NCBI RefSeq assembly: GCF_002483235.1
Contig: NZ_DLHN01000019.1
Span: forward strand, 1-64,000
Length of the DNA: 64,000 nucleotides
Reading direction: 5' to 3'
DNA from: Pedobacter glucosidilyticus
GTDB taxonomy: Bacteria; Bacteroidota; Bacteroidia; Sphingobacteriales; Sphingobacteriaceae
Position numbers and translations under genes: made by a program. Within the stretch, counting starts at the first letter, position 1; each line of letters opens with the position of its first letter. Shown here piece after piece: positions 27,801 to 36,293 of the stretch. The notes below the pieces were generated by a model. That model made no database searches. It was not told where the DNA came from and saw only the letters and a list, made by a program, of their open reading frames with translations.

Positions 27801-29101
27801 GGATGTCCTTTTAATACGTTCTCTAAAATATCCCAAACTAGAGGGTCTTTTCTATCCACAATTTTCTTAGCAGATTTAACAGTTTTAACTACTCCCCTTT
27901 CTATCATCTTACGGATGATAAATGGTTTGAATAGCTCTGCTGCCATATCTTTAGGTAAACCACATTCGTGTAATTTTAAGGTAGGACCTACCACAATTAC
28001 AGAACGTCCAGAATAATCCACACGTTTACCTAGTAAGTTTTGACGGAAACGTCCTTGCTTACCTTTTAATATATCAGATAATGATTTTAAAGCTCTGTTA
28101 CCTTCAGTTTTAACAGCATTCACTTTACGTGAGTTGTCAAATAATGAATCAACAGCTTCTTGTAACATACGTTTTTCGTTACGTAAGATTACTTCTGGAG
28201 CTTTAATTTCCATTAATCTTTTTAAACGGTTATTACGGATAATAACTCTTCTATAAAGATCATTTAAATCTGAAGTTGCAAAACGACCACCTTCTAATGG
28301 CACTAATGGACGTAATTCTGGTGGAATAACCGGAACGATTTTAACAATCATCCATTCTGGATTATTCTCTATACGACCTTGAGAACCACGGAATGCTTCA
28401 ACAACTTGTAAACGCTTTAAAGCTTCATTTTTACGTTGCTGAGAAGTTTCGTTAGCAGCTTGGTGACGTAAATCATAAGATAAAGTATCTAAATCAAGAC
28501 GCTTTAATAAATCTTCTAAAGCCTCCGCTCCCATCTTAGCGATGAATTTATTTGGATCTTTATCATCCAAATACTGGTTTTCTTTAGGCAATTTATCTAA
28601 GATATCAAGATACTCTTCTTCTGTTAAGAAGTCCATGTAATTGATTCCTTGATCTGCCATTAAACCAGACTGTATAACTACATAACGCTCGTAGTAAATA
28701 ATCAAGTCTAATTTTTTAGTTGGCAAACCTAATAAGTAACCAATTTTGTTAGGTAAAGATCTGAAATACCAGATGTGCGCAACAGGAACAACAAGATTGA
28801 TGTGTCCCATACGCTCACGACGTACTTTTTTCTCTGTAACCTCAACACCGCAACGGTCACAAACGATTCCTTTATAACGAATACGCTTATATTTACCGCA
28901 ATGGCATTCGTAATCTTTCACCGGACCAAAAATACGCTCGCAAAATAAACCATCACGTTCTGGTTTATACGTTCTGTAGTTGATTGTCTCAGGCTTTAAT
29001 ACCTCACCACTTGATCTTTCCAAAATTGCTTCAGGAGAAGATAAGCTAATGGTAATTGAGGTAAAATTACTTTTTATTTTATTATCCTTTTTGTAAGACA
29101 T
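24809..29101 (-). CDS. rpoC: DNA-directed RNA polymerase beta' subunit
   Basis: A 1430-aa polymerase subunit. The N-terminal zinc site is CHCGKYKRIRYKGIVCDRCG, the active-site Mg motif NADFDGDQMAVH is near residue 470, and the second zinc site includes CEAPRGVCALCYG near 900. The trigger-loop region contains GEPGTQLTLRTFHVGG. It ends with an acidic tail (EEEEEIEA). It follows rpoB by 74 bp that contain a palindromic repeat; a terminator follows. Confidence 0.98.
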   Translation of the reverse strand: MSYKKDNKIKSNFTSITISLSSPEAILERSSGEVLKPETINYRTYKPERDGLFCERIFGPVKDYECHCGKYKRIRYKGIVCDRCGVEVTEKKVRRERMGHINLVVPVAHIWYFRSLPNKIGYLLGLPTKKLDLIIYYERYVVIQSGLMADQGINYMDFLTEEEYLDILDKLPKENQYLDDKDPNKFIAKMGAEALEDLLKRLDLDTLSYDLRHQAANETSQQRKNEALKRLQVVEAFRGSQGRIENNPEWMIVKIVPVIPPELRPLVPLEGGRFATSDLNDLYRRVIIRNNRLKRLMEIKAPEVILRNEKRMLQEAVDSLFDNSRKVNAVKTEGNRALKSLSDILKGKQGRFRQNLLGKRVDYSGRSVIVVGPTLKLHECGLPKDMAAELFKPFIIRKMIERGVVKTVKSAKKIVDRKDPLVWDILENVLKGHPVLLNRAPTLHRLGIQAFQPKLVEGKAIQLHPLVCTAFNADFDGDQMAVHVPLGNAAVLEAQILMLASHNILNPANGTPVTVPSQDMVLGLYYMTKGRKSEPGHPVRGEGSIFYSSEEVTIAYNEKQIDLHAFIKVKAKVKGKDGSIEAKTIETTVGRVLFNEVVPEEVGFINELLTKKSLRDIIGEVVKVTGMARAANFLDEIKTMGFQYAFRGGLSFNLKDLNIPTEKHTLLEQARKEVDEVMNNYNMGFITNNERYNQIIDIWTRINNKLTSHVMHQLTNDNQGFNSVYMMLDSGARGSKEQIRQLCGMRGLMAKPQKSGSGGEIIENPILSNFKEGLSVLEYFISTHGARKGLADTALKTADAGYLTRRLHDVAQDMVIKAHDCGTLRGMFTTALKDNEDIVEPLYDRILGRTSLHDVYHPLTNELLVGANEDITEEIAKAIEESPLEGVEIRSVLTCEAPRGVCALCYGRNLASGKRVQMGEAVGVIAAQSIGEPGTQLTLRTFHVGGTASNIAAESQINAKFDGVIEFENIRTVEYETEEGKVEVVLGRSGEFKIVDPNSGRVIVTNNIPYGSYLYVKEGTKLTKGDKICSWDPYNAVIISEFSGKVEFESVIEGVTFREESDEQTGHREKVIIDTRDKTKNPVVKIVDKKGGSIREYNIPVGAHIVVDEGDEVKMGEILVKIPRTTGKTRDITGGLPRVTELFEARNPSNPAVITEIDGVVTLGGVKRGNREVTIESRDGQVKKYLVPLSKHILVQDNDFVKAGMALSDGATSPGDILSIKGPAAVQEYLVNGIQEVYRLQGVKINDKHFETIVHQMMQKVMIEDAGDTKFLEKEAVDRFDFSIENDSIYDKMVVEDPGDSNALKPGQIISVRKLRDENSQLKRKDLKLVTAREARPATASPMLQGITRASLGTKSFISAASFQETTKVLNEAAIAGKRDNLLGLKENVIVGHLIPSGTGLRDYERIIVGSQEEYDKLMASKEEEEEIEA

Positions 29102-29104
29102 ATT

Positions 29105-29172
29105 CTTTCTTAAGCTAAAAGCAGAATGCTAAAAGCTTAAAGCATTACGCCTTAAGCTTTCGGCCTTCGGCC
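29105..29172. repeat. Palindromic repeat between rpoB and rpoC
   Basis: Nested complementary pieces fill this gap: TTAAGCT (29110-29116) with AGCTTAA (29134-29140), further AAGCTT-containing segments, and GGCC-TTC-GGCC near 29162-29172. It looks like a REP-type intergenic element inside an essential operon, and it must still allow rpoC expression. Confidence 0.5.
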
Positions 29173-29175
29173 TTA

Positions 29176-32100
29176 TTAATCTAATGTAATATCTAAACCT
29201 AATCCTCTTAGTTCATGAACCAATACGTTGAATGATTCTGGAACACCCGGAGTTGGAAGATTTTCACCTTTAACAATTGCTTCGTAAGTTTTTGCTCTTC
29301 CTACAACATCATCAGATTTAACTGTTAAGATCTCTTGTAGAATATTAGCAGCACCAAACGCTTCAAGTGCCCAAACCTCCATCTCACCAAAACGCTGACC
29401 ACCAAATTGTGCTTTACCACCTAATGGTTGTTGTGTAATTAATGAGTATGGTCCTATTGAACGAGCATGCATTTTATCATCAACCATGTGACCTAGTTTC
29501 AACATATAGATGATACCTACGGTTGTTGGTTGGTCAAAACGCTCTCCAGTTAAGCCATTGTACAGGTATGTTCTTCCTGATTCTGGTACACCAGCTTCTT
29601 TTACATAATGTTCAACCTCGTCATGAGATGCACCATCAAAAATTGGAGTTGCAAATTTCAACCCTAATTCTTTACCTGCCCAACCTAAAACAGTTTCGTA
29701 AATCTGCCCTAAGTTCATACGAGAAGGTACACCTAGTGGGTTTAACACGATGTCTACTGGAGTTCCATCAGCAAGGAAAGGCATATCTTCATCACGAACG
29801 ATACGAGCAACTATACCCTTATTACCGTGACGACCAGCCATTTTATCACCTACTTTTAATTTACGTTTCTTAGCAACATAAACTTTCGCCATTTGAACGA
29901 TACCTGAAGGAAGCTCATCACCCACACTGATAGCAAATTTATCTCTGCGGTAAGCACCTAATTCTTCGTTAACTTTAATATTGAAATTATGTAGAAGCGC
30001 TTTTATCAATTCGTTTTTGTCCTCATCAGTTGTCCATTTCGTTGGATTAATGTGATTGTAATCCAATTCCATTAATAACTTCTGCGTAAACTTAACACCT
30101 TTAGCAATTAAAAGCTCTTTGTAAACATTGTAAACACCTTGTGAAGTTTTGCCATTTACGATAGTAAACAATTTCTCAACCAAGGTTTCACGAAGCTCTC
30201 TTACAGCTTTCTCATGTCTTGCTTCTAATTTATCTAAAGCTGCTTTTTCTTCTGCTTTAGAAGTTTTCTTAGCTCTTGAAAATAATTTAGTATCAATAAC
30301 AACACCATTGATTGAAGGTGGAGTTTTTAAAGATGCATCTTTAACATCACCAGCTTTATCTCCGAAAATTGCTCTTAAAAGTTTCTCTTCTGGTGAAGGG
30401 TCTGATTCTCCCTTAGGAGTGATTTTACCAATAAGAATATCACCTTCTTTAACTTCAGCACCTACTCTAATGATACCGTTTTCATCCAAATCTTTTGTAG
30501 CCTCCTCAGAAACGTTAGGAATATCCGGAGTTAACTCCTCTTCACCACGCTTAGTATCACGCACTTCTAATTCAAATTCTTCAATATGAAGAGAAGTAAA
30601 GATGTCCTGAGAAACAACTCTTTCAGAGATTACGATAGCATCCTCAAAGTTGTAACCTTGCCAAGGCATGAAAGCAACTTTTAAGTTTCTTCCAAGGGCT
30701 AATTCACCATCTTGTGTAGCATAACCTTCGCAAAGAACCTGACCTTTTTCAACTCTTTGTCCTTTTTTAACAATTGGCTTTAAGTTGATACAAGTACTTT
30801 GGTTGGTTTTCTTAAATTTAATTAAGTTGTATGATTTAGATTCTCCATCAAATGAAACTAAAGTATCATCTTCTGTTCTATCATATTTAATGGTAATCTT
30901 GTTAGCATCAACATACTCAACAACACCATTACCTTCTGCGTTAATCAAAGTTCTTGAGTCACGAGCAACACGACCTTCTAAACCTGTACCTACTACAGGA
31001 GCTTCTGGACGTAATAAAGGAACAGCTTGACGTTGCATGTTAGATCCCATCAAAGCTCTGTTCGCATCATCATGCTCTAAGAAAGGAATTAATGAAGCCG
31101 CGATAGAAGTAATCTGATTTGGAGATACGTCCATATAATCAAGTTTTTCTGGCTCGATTACCGGGAAGTCACCTTCATATCTTGCTTTTACTTTATCGTC
31201 AACATAATTTCCTTTTTCATCATATTGTGCATTTGCCTGAGCGATAGTCATACCATCCTCATCCTCTGCACTTAAGTAAATAACTGGTTGGTCTACCGCT
31301 ACCTTACCCTCAACAACTTTACGGTAAGGAGTTTCAATAAATCCAAGGTTATTAATTTTAGCATGTACGCAAAGAGAAGAAATCAAACCAATGTTTGGTC
31401 CCTCTGGAGTTTCGATAGTACATAAACGACCGTAGTGCGTGTAGTGAACGTCACGAACCTCAAAACCAGCTCTCTCTCTAGATAAACCACCTGGACCTAA
31501 GGCCGATAAACGACGTTTATGAGTAATCTCAGCTAATGGATTGGTTTGATCCATGAATTGAGATAACTGGTTGGTACCGAAGAAAGAATTGATTACTGAA
31601 GATAATGTACGAGCATTAATTAAGTCGGTTGGCGTAAATACCTCGTTGTCACGGATATTCATACGCTCGCGAATGGTTCTTGCCATTCTTGATAAACCTA
31701 CACCAAACTGAGCGTAAAGCTGCTCACCTACTGTACGAACACGACGGTTTGATAAGTGATCGATATCATCAACATCCTCTTTTGAGTTGATTAATTTGAT
31801 CAAATATTTAACAATCGCAATAATATCCATCTTAGTTAAAACTTTAGTCTCCACAGGAGTATCTAATTTTAACTTACGATTGATACGGTAACGACCAACA
31901 TCACCTAAATCATAACGTTTATCTGAGAAGAATAAACGATCGATGATACCACGAGCGGTTTCCTCATCAGGTGGTTCGGCGTTACGTAGTTGTCTGTAGA
32001 TATGTTCTACCGCTTCTTTAGCAGAGTTAGAAGTATCTTTTTGTAAAGTATTATAAATGATAGTATAGTCTCCGCTGTTGCTATCTTCTTTAGAAAGAAT

Positions 32101-32976
32101 TAAAGTTTTAACACCAGCATCAACAATCATATCGATATGATCATCTTCTAAAATGGTTTCTCTTTCAAGAATAATTTCATTTCTATCAATAGAAACAACT
32201 TCACCTGTATCTTCATCCACAAAATCTTCTACCCATTTCTTAAGAACTCTTGCAGCAAGTTTACGACCTACATATTTTTTAAGTCCAGATTTGCTAACCT
32301 TAACTTCATCTGCTAAGTCAAATAATTCTAATATATCTTTATCAGAATCATAACCAATTGCTCTTAAAAGTGTAGTTACAGGGAATTTCTTTTTACGGTC
32401 TATGTAAGCATACATCACATTGTTAACGTCTGTAGCAAACTCTATCCATGAACCTTTGAAAGGAATAACACGGGCTGAGTATAATTTACTACCGTTTGTA
32501 TGACGACTTACGCCGAAAAATACACCTGGTGAACGGTGTAGCTGAGAAACAATTACACGTTCTGCACCATTAATTACAAAAGTTCCTTTAGGTGTCATAT
32601 AAGGAATAGTTCCTAAATAAACATCCTGAACAATTGTTTCAAAATCTTCGTGTTCCTCATCATTACAAGACAATCTTAATTTTGCCTTAAGAGGTACACT
32701 GTAAGTTAACCCACGCTCAATACACTCTTGTATATCATAACGAGGTGGATCAATAAAGTAATCCAGAAATTCTAAAACAAATATGTTTCTCGAGTCTGAG
32801 ATCGGAAAGTTTTCAGCAAAAACTTTAAATAACCCTTCTGTATGACGGTTATCTGAAGTGGTTTCTAACTGAAAGAATTCCTTGAACGATTGGATTTGAA
32901 CATCCAGAAAATCAGGATAATCAATTACATGCTTACTTTGAGCAAAGTTTATCCTTTGATTGCTTTTGTTTGCCAA
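29176..32976 (-). CDS. rpoB: DNA-directed RNA polymerase beta subunit
   Basis: A 1266-aa polymerase subunit. The rifampicin-binding region is recognisable (FFGTNQLSQFMDQTNPLAEITHKRRLSALGPGGLSRERAGFEVRDVH), as is the C-terminal GKAQFGGQRFGEMEVWALEAFGA that contacts beta'. The rifampicin pocket appears to be of the ordinary wild-type kind. It follows rplL after a 157-bp leader rich in hairpins and precedes rpoC. Confidence 0.98.
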   Translation of the reverse strand: MANKSNQRINFAQSKHVIDYPDFLDVQIQSFKEFFQLETTSDNRHTEGLFKVFAENFPISDSRNIFVLEFLDYFIDPPRYDIQECIERGLTYSVPLKAKLRLSCNDEEHEDFETIVQDVYLGTIPYMTPKGTFVINGAERVIVSQLHRSPGVFFGVSRHTNGSKLYSARVIPFKGSWIEFATDVNNVMYAYIDRKKKFPVTTLLRAIGYDSDKDILELFDLADEVKVSKSGLKKYVGRKLAARVLKKWVEDFVDEDTGEVVSIDRNEIILERETILEDDHIDMIVDAGVKTLILSKEDSNSGDYTIIYNTLQKDTSNSAKEAVEHIYRQLRNAEPPDEETARGIIDRLFFSDKRYDLGDVGRYRINRKLKLDTPVETKVLTKMDIIAIVKYLIKLINSKEDVDDIDHLSNRRVRTVGEQLYAQFGVGLSRMARTIRERMNIRDNEVFTPTDLINARTLSSVINSFFGTNQLSQFMDQTNPLAEITHKRRLSALGPGGLSRERAGFEVRDVHYTHYGRLCTIETPEGPNIGLISSLCVHAKINNLGFIETPYRKVVEGKVAVDQPVIYLSAEDEDGMTIAQANAQYDEKGNYVDDKVKARYEGDFPVIEPEKLDYMDVSPNQITSIAASLIPFLEHDDANRALMGSNMQRQAVPLLRPEAPVVGTGLEGRVARDSRTLINAEGNGVVEYVDANKITIKYDRTEDDTLVSFDGESKSYNLIKFKKTNQSTCINLKPIVKKGQRVEKGQVLCEGYATQDGELALGRNLKVAFMPWQGYNFEDAIVISERVVSQDIFTSLHIEEFELEVRDTKRGEEELTPDIPNVSEEATKDLDENGIIRVGAEVKEGDILIGKITPKGESDPSPEEKLLRAIFGDKAGDVKDASLKTPPSINGVVIDTKLFSRAKKTSKAEEKAALDKLEARHEKAVRELRETLVEKLFTIVNGKTSQGVYNVYKELLIAKGVKFTQKLLMELDYNHINPTKWTTDEDKNELIKALLHNFNIKVNEELGAYRRDKFAISVGDELPSGIVQMAKVYVAKKRKLKVGDKMAGRHGNKGIVARIVRDEDMPFLADGTPVDIVLNPLGVPSRMNLGQIYETVLGWAGKELGLKFATPIFDGASHDEVEHYVKEAGVPESGRTYLYNGLTGERFDQPTTVGIIYMLKLGHMVDDKMHARSIGPYSLITQQPLGGKAQFGGQRFGEMEVWALEAFGAANILQEILTVKSDDVVGRAKTYEAIVKGENLPTPGVPESFNVLVHELRGLGLDITLD

Positions 32977-33016
32977 GGGTCTAAAATTTTAGTTAAACTA
33001 AACCGAAAATTCGATT

Positions 33017-33111
33017 AATACTGAACAACCATTCAGTATTTTTATTAAAATTGGTGATATACACCAAAAGCCATAAACTCCAATCCGCTTTAACGGAGGG
33101 AGTTTAAGGCT
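33017..33111 (-). promoter_or_regulatory. Hairpin-rich rplL-rpoB spacer (attenuator or processing site)
   Basis: Three hairpins are stacked here: AGCC-A-TAAACTCC (33069-33081) with GGAGTTTA-A-GGCT (33099-33111) enclosing an inner CCG/CGG stem; TTGGTG with CACCAA (33051-33067); and AATACTGA with TCAGTATT (33017-33040). The first is followed on the minus strand by only TTTT, suiting a partial terminator. In E. coli the same gap holds an attenuator and an RNase III site that set ribosomal protein against polymerase output. Confidence 0.6.
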
Positions 33112-33133
33112 ATATTTTGTAGAGAGACTCTAA

Positions 33134-33511
33134 TTATTTAATCTCAACAACAGCTCCTGCTTCTTCTAATTGTTTTTTAAGAGCTTCAGCTTCGTCTTTA
33201 GCAACACCAGCTTTTAATTCTTTAGGTGCACCATCAACTAAATCTTTAGCTTCTTTTAAGCCTAAACCAGTTAAGTCTTTAACTAATTTAACAACTGCTA
33301 ATTTCTGACCACCAGCATCTTTCAAGATTACATCAAAAGATGTTTTCTCTTCAGCAGCAGCAGGTGCATCACCAGCAGCAGCAGGACCAGCAACTGCAAC
33401 AGCAGCAGCAGGCTCAATACCATACTCATCTTTTAAAATTTGAGCTAATTCGTTTACTTCTTTAACTGATAAGTTTACTAACTGCTCAGCAAACGCTTTT
33501 AAATCTGCCAT
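33134..33511 (-). CDS. rplL: 50S ribosomal protein bL12 (L7/L12)
   Basis: A 125-aa stalk protein: N-terminal dimerisation domain (LKAFAEQLVNLSVKEVNELAQIL), an Ala-rich hinge (about 37-53), and the C-terminal factor-binding domain (FDVILKDAGGQKLAVVKLVKDLTGLGLKEAKDLVDGAP). It recruits EF-Tu, EF-G and other GTPases. Follows rplJ. Confidence 0.98.
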   Translation of the reverse strand: MADLKAFAEQLVNLSVKEVNELAQILKDEYGIEPAAAVAVAGPAAAGDAPAAAEEKTSFDVILKDAGGQKLAVVKLVKDLTGLGLKEAKDLVDGAPKELKAGVAKDEAEALKKQLEEAGAVVEIK

Positions 33512-33571
33512 TATATTTAATTTTTAAAATTTTACTTTTTGTTTTACTAATTCCAAATTTTAGGTATTTGG

Positions 33572-34090
33572 TTAACCTCTTTCTTGTAAAGTTTTGACAA
33601 TTCCTGCCAATTTGTTTCCTCCAGATTGAAGTGCTGAAACAACATTCTTCGCTGGCGACTGTAATAAACCGATGATATCACCAATAAGCTCTTCTCTAGA
33701 TTTAAGATTAACTAGAGCGTCTAACTGGTTATCTCCGATAAATGCAGTGAAATCAATATATGCTGCTTTTAAAACTGGTTTATCACCTTCTTTTCTTAAA
33801 GCTTTAATAAGCTTTGCAGGTGCGTTTCCTGTAGTAGAAAACATCACAGAAGATGAACCTTTAAGAACATCGAATAAAGGTGCAACATCACCATCTAATT
33901 GCTCTAAAGCTTTTCTGATAAGTGTGTTTTTTACAACTTGTATACCAATTTCGTTCTCAAAACATTTGCGGCGAATATTATTGATTTTTGCCACTGTTAA
34001 ATCAGATGTATCAGTAATATAGAAATTACCGTACTCTTTCATTTGTTCAGCTAAAGCAGAAACAACTTCGTGTTTTTCTTCCTTTCTCAT
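33572..34090 (-). CDS. rplJ: 50S ribosomal protein uL10
   Basis: A 172-aa base of the L12 stalk, with KEEKHEVVSALAEQMKEYGNFYITDTSDLTVAKINNIRRKC at the start and the helical C terminus that binds L12 dimers. It starts four bases after the rplA stop, so the two are translationally linked. In other bacteria the L10-L12 complex represses its own mRNA; no leader structure is evident here. Confidence 0.97.
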   Translation of the reverse strand: MRKEEKHEVVSALAEQMKEYGNFYITDTSDLTVAKINNIRRKCFENEIGIQVVKNTLIRKALEQLDGDVAPLFDVLKGSSSVMFSTTGNAPAKLIKALRKEGDKPVLKAAYIDFTAFIGDNQLDALVNLKSREELIGDIIGLLQSPAKNVVSALQSGGNKLAGIVKTLQERG

Positions 34091-34094
34091 AATC

Positions 34095-34793
34095 TTAAAT
34101 TCCCGCTACTGTTTTAGTTTCAATTTCAATTCCAGGAGACATAGTTGAAGATAAATGAATACTCTTAAAATATGTTCCTTTAGCAGCTGATGGTTTCAAT
34201 TTTGAAATGATTTGAAGAACCTCCAAAGCATTATCATAAATTTTATCAGCAGGGAAAGATACTTTACCTATTGAGCAATGGATAATACCTGTTTTATCAA
34301 CTTTAAAGTCGATTTTACCACCTTTAACATCAGCAACTGCTTTACCAACTTCTTGGGTTACAGTACCTGACTTAGGGTTAGGCATTAAGTTACGTGGACC
34401 TAAAATACGACCTAATTTACCAACTTTAGCCATACAGCTAGGAGTAGTAATAATAATATCGATATCTGTCCAACCACTCTCAATCTTAGCAATATACTCG
34501 TCCAAACCTACGTGATCAGCACCTGCAGCTTTAGCTTCTTCTTCCTTATCAGGAGTTACTAATGCTAAAACGCGTACTGTCTTACCGGTACCATGAGGTA
34601 AAGTAGCAATACCACGAACCATTTGATTGGCTTTACGTGGATCAACACCTAAACGAACATCAATATCTACCGATGCATCAAATTTAGTTGTTGTGATATC
34701 TTTAACCAGGTTAGCTGCCTCTTTTAAAGAGTAAGCTTTACCAGCTTCAAGTTTGGAAAGTGCTGTCTTTTGATTTTTTGTTAATCTAGCCAC
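34095..34793 (-). CDS. rplA: 50S ribosomal protein uL1
   Basis: A 232-aa protein of the L1 stalk. The conserved TTPSCMAKVGKLGRILGPRNLMPNPKSGTVT segment is unmistakable, as is VDVRLGVDPRKANQMVRG near the start. Follows rplK by 22 bp. L1 in many bacteria autoregulates the L11 operon. Confidence 0.98.
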   Translation of the reverse strand: MARLTKNQKTALSKLEAGKAYSLKEAANLVKDITTTKFDASVDIDVRLGVDPRKANQMVRGIATLPHGTGKTVRVLALVTPDKEEEAKAAGADHVGLDEYIAKIESGWTDIDIIITTPSCMAKVGKLGRILGPRNLMPNPKSGTVTQEVGKAVADVKGGKIDFKVDKTGIIHCSIGKVSFPADKIYDNALEVLQIISKLKPSAAKGTYFKSIHLSSTMSPGIEIETKTVAGI

Positions 34794-34815
34794 TGTCTTT
34801 AACTTTGTTGTTTAA

Positions 34816-35259
34816 TTAATTGTTCCAGGGAGCGTTTCCTGTAACGTTTATACCCATACTACGGGCGGTACCAGCTACCATTCTCATTGCTGATTCTACT
34901 GTGAATGCATTCAAATCAGGCATTTTATCTTTTGCAATAACCTCTACCTGTTCCCAAGTTACGCTAGCAACTTTTTTACGGTTAGGTTCTGCAGATCCAC
35001 TTTTAATGCTAGTAACTTCCATTAATTGAATAGCTACTGGTGGAGTTTTGATGATAAAATCGAAAGATTTGTCTGCGTAAACAGTAATTACAACCGGAAG
35101 AACTTTCCCTGGTTTATCTTGGGTACGAGCATTAAATTGCTTGCAAAACTCCATAATGTTCACCCCTTTTGCTCCCAATGCCGGACCAACTGGAGGTGAT
35201 GGATTTGCAGCGCCACCCTTGATTTGTAATTTGATTAACGCACTGACTACTTTTGCCAT
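34816..35259 (-). CDS. rplK: 50S ribosomal protein uL11
   Basis: A 147-aa protein of the GTPase-associated centre, with KLQIKGGAANPSPPVGPALGAKGVNIMEFCKQFNARTQ in the N-terminal domain and the C-terminal rRNA-binding part (GTARSMGINV). The gap to nusG (138 bp) contains a repeat and probably a promoter for the L11 group. Confidence 0.98.
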   Translation of the reverse strand: MAKVVSALIKLQIKGGAANPSPPVGPALGAKGVNIMEFCKQFNARTQDKPGKVLPVVITVYADKSFDFIIKTPPVAIQLMEVTSIKSGSAEPNRKKVASVTWEQVEVIAKDKMPDLNAFTVESAMRMVAGTARSMGINVTGNAPWNN

Positions 35260-35330
35260 TTTCTATTTATTTATTTCTCAACGTTAATTAATGTGGAAGC
35301 ATTCTTTTGTTGAGCTCATATCCATTTTTA

Positions 35331-35398
35331 ATTGAGTATTGAGATTTGAGTATTGGGTATTGAGAAATCTCTATACTCAGTACACACTACACAATACT
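35331..35398. repeat. ATTGAGTATTGAG-type repeat between nusG and rplK
   Basis: Several copies of TTGAGTATTG-like units occur in a row (35331-35363), followed by partly complementary CTATACTCAG and ACAATACTTA. It can fold into a hairpin via GAGTAT and ATACTC. This simple-repeat type of spacer appears unrelated to coding. Confidence 0.5.
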
Positions 35399-35940
35399 TA
35401 TTCTTTTTCTACTTGCATATAGTTAAGTTCTAATGGAGTTCTTCTTCCAAAAATCTTAACCATAACCTTTAATTTTTTCTTTTCCTCATTCACTTCTTCA
35501 ATAACTCCAGAGAAGCCATTGAAAGGGCCATCCATCACTTTAATGTTTTCACCTACGTAATAAGGAATATTAATCATCTCTCCTTGTTGTGCCATCTCGT
35601 CAACCTTACCTAAGATACGATTAACTTCTGCCGGTCTTAACGGGACAGCGTTTCCGCTTTTATCTCCTAAGAAGCCGATAACACTATTGATATTTTTGAT
35701 GATTAATTCTAACTCTGCATTTAAAGCAGCTTCTATTAAAACATACCCTGGGTAGTAGTTTCTTTCTTTAGCGATTTTTTTACCATCACGCATCTGATAG
35801 TATTTTTCCATAGGTATTAAAACCTGAGGAACCAAATGAGTAAGCTCTAAACGACTGATTTCAGCATCTATATATTGCTTTACTTTTTTTTCCTTCCCAC
35901 TTACCGCTCTTACTACATACCACTTTAATTGGTCGCTCAT
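35398..35940 (-). CDS. nusG: Transcription termination/antitermination protein NusG
   Basis: A 180-aa protein with the NGN domain (KWYVVRAVSGKEKKVKQYIDAEI, and RNYYPGYVLIEAAL) and a C-terminal KOW domain (MDGPFNGFSGVIEEVNEEKKKLKVMVKIFGRRTPLEL). It binds RNA polymerase and couples it to Rho or to the ribosome. Twelve bases after secE, the usual secE-nusG pair. Confidence 0.97.
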   Translation of the reverse strand: MSDQLKWYVVRAVSGKEKKVKQYIDAEISRLELTHLVPQVLIPMEKYYQMRDGKKIAKERNYYPGYVLIEAALNAELELIIKNINSVIGFLGDKSGNAVPLRPAEVNRILGKVDEMAQQGEMINIPYYVGENIKVMDGPFNGFSGVIEEVNEEKKKLKVMVKIFGRRTPLELNYMQVEKE

Positions 35941-35951
35941 CTTTAATTATA

Positions 35952-36146
35952 TTATACGAATGACTTATAAATTAATTTAATCAGATTACCTGCAGACTCA
36001 TCCATTGCAAATATGATTAATGCAATGATAAGAGAAGCCACTAAGGTTATGATAGCACTATTCTGCAATTCACCCCAAGTTGGCCAAGTTACTTTTTCAG
36101 TAAGCTCTGTGTAAGATTCTTTAATATATTCTGCAAAATTAGCCAT
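35952..36146 (-). CDS. secE: Preprotein translocase subunit SecE
   Basis: A 64-aa single-span membrane protein with the conserved amphipathic segment YIKESYTELTEKVTWPTWGELQNSAIITL preceding a transmembrane helix (about 31-49). It is the short, one-helix SecE of most bacteria. Lies between tRNA-Trp and nusG. Confidence 0.96.
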   Translation of the reverse strand: MANFAEYIKESYTELTEKVTWPTWGELQNSAIITLVASLIIALIIFAMDESAGNLIKLIYKSFV

Positions 36147-36160
36147 TTGTATTGCTTTAG

Positions 36161-36231
36161 CACGGGAACAAGGATTCGAACCCTGATCAAAGGTTTTGGA
36201 GACCTCTATTCTACCGTTGAACTATTCCCGT
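36161..36231 (-). tRNA. tRNA-Trp (CCA)
   Basis: Minus-strand cloverleaf of 71 nt: 7-bp acceptor ACGGGAA/TTCCCGT, D stem GTTC/GAAT, anticodon loop CTCCAAA (anticodon CCA), T arm CAGGG-TTCGAAT-CCTTG and discriminator G73, as usual for tRNA-Trp. The CCA end is not encoded. Placed between tuf and secE, a conserved position. Confidence 0.96.
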
Positions 36232-36241
36232 TTTTGTTAAA

Positions 36242-36272
36242 GAAAGCTAAGGCATTAAATACCTTAGCTTTC
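36242..36272 (-). terminator. Intrinsic terminator of tuf
   Basis: AAAGCTAAGG (36243-36252) pairs with CCTTAGCTTT (36262-36271); on the minus strand the stem is followed by TTTCTTT, between tuf and tRNA-Trp. It may be leaky if Trp and secE are read from the same promoter. Confidence 0.75.
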
Positions 36273-36293
36273 AAATATTTATGATGCTTAAAA

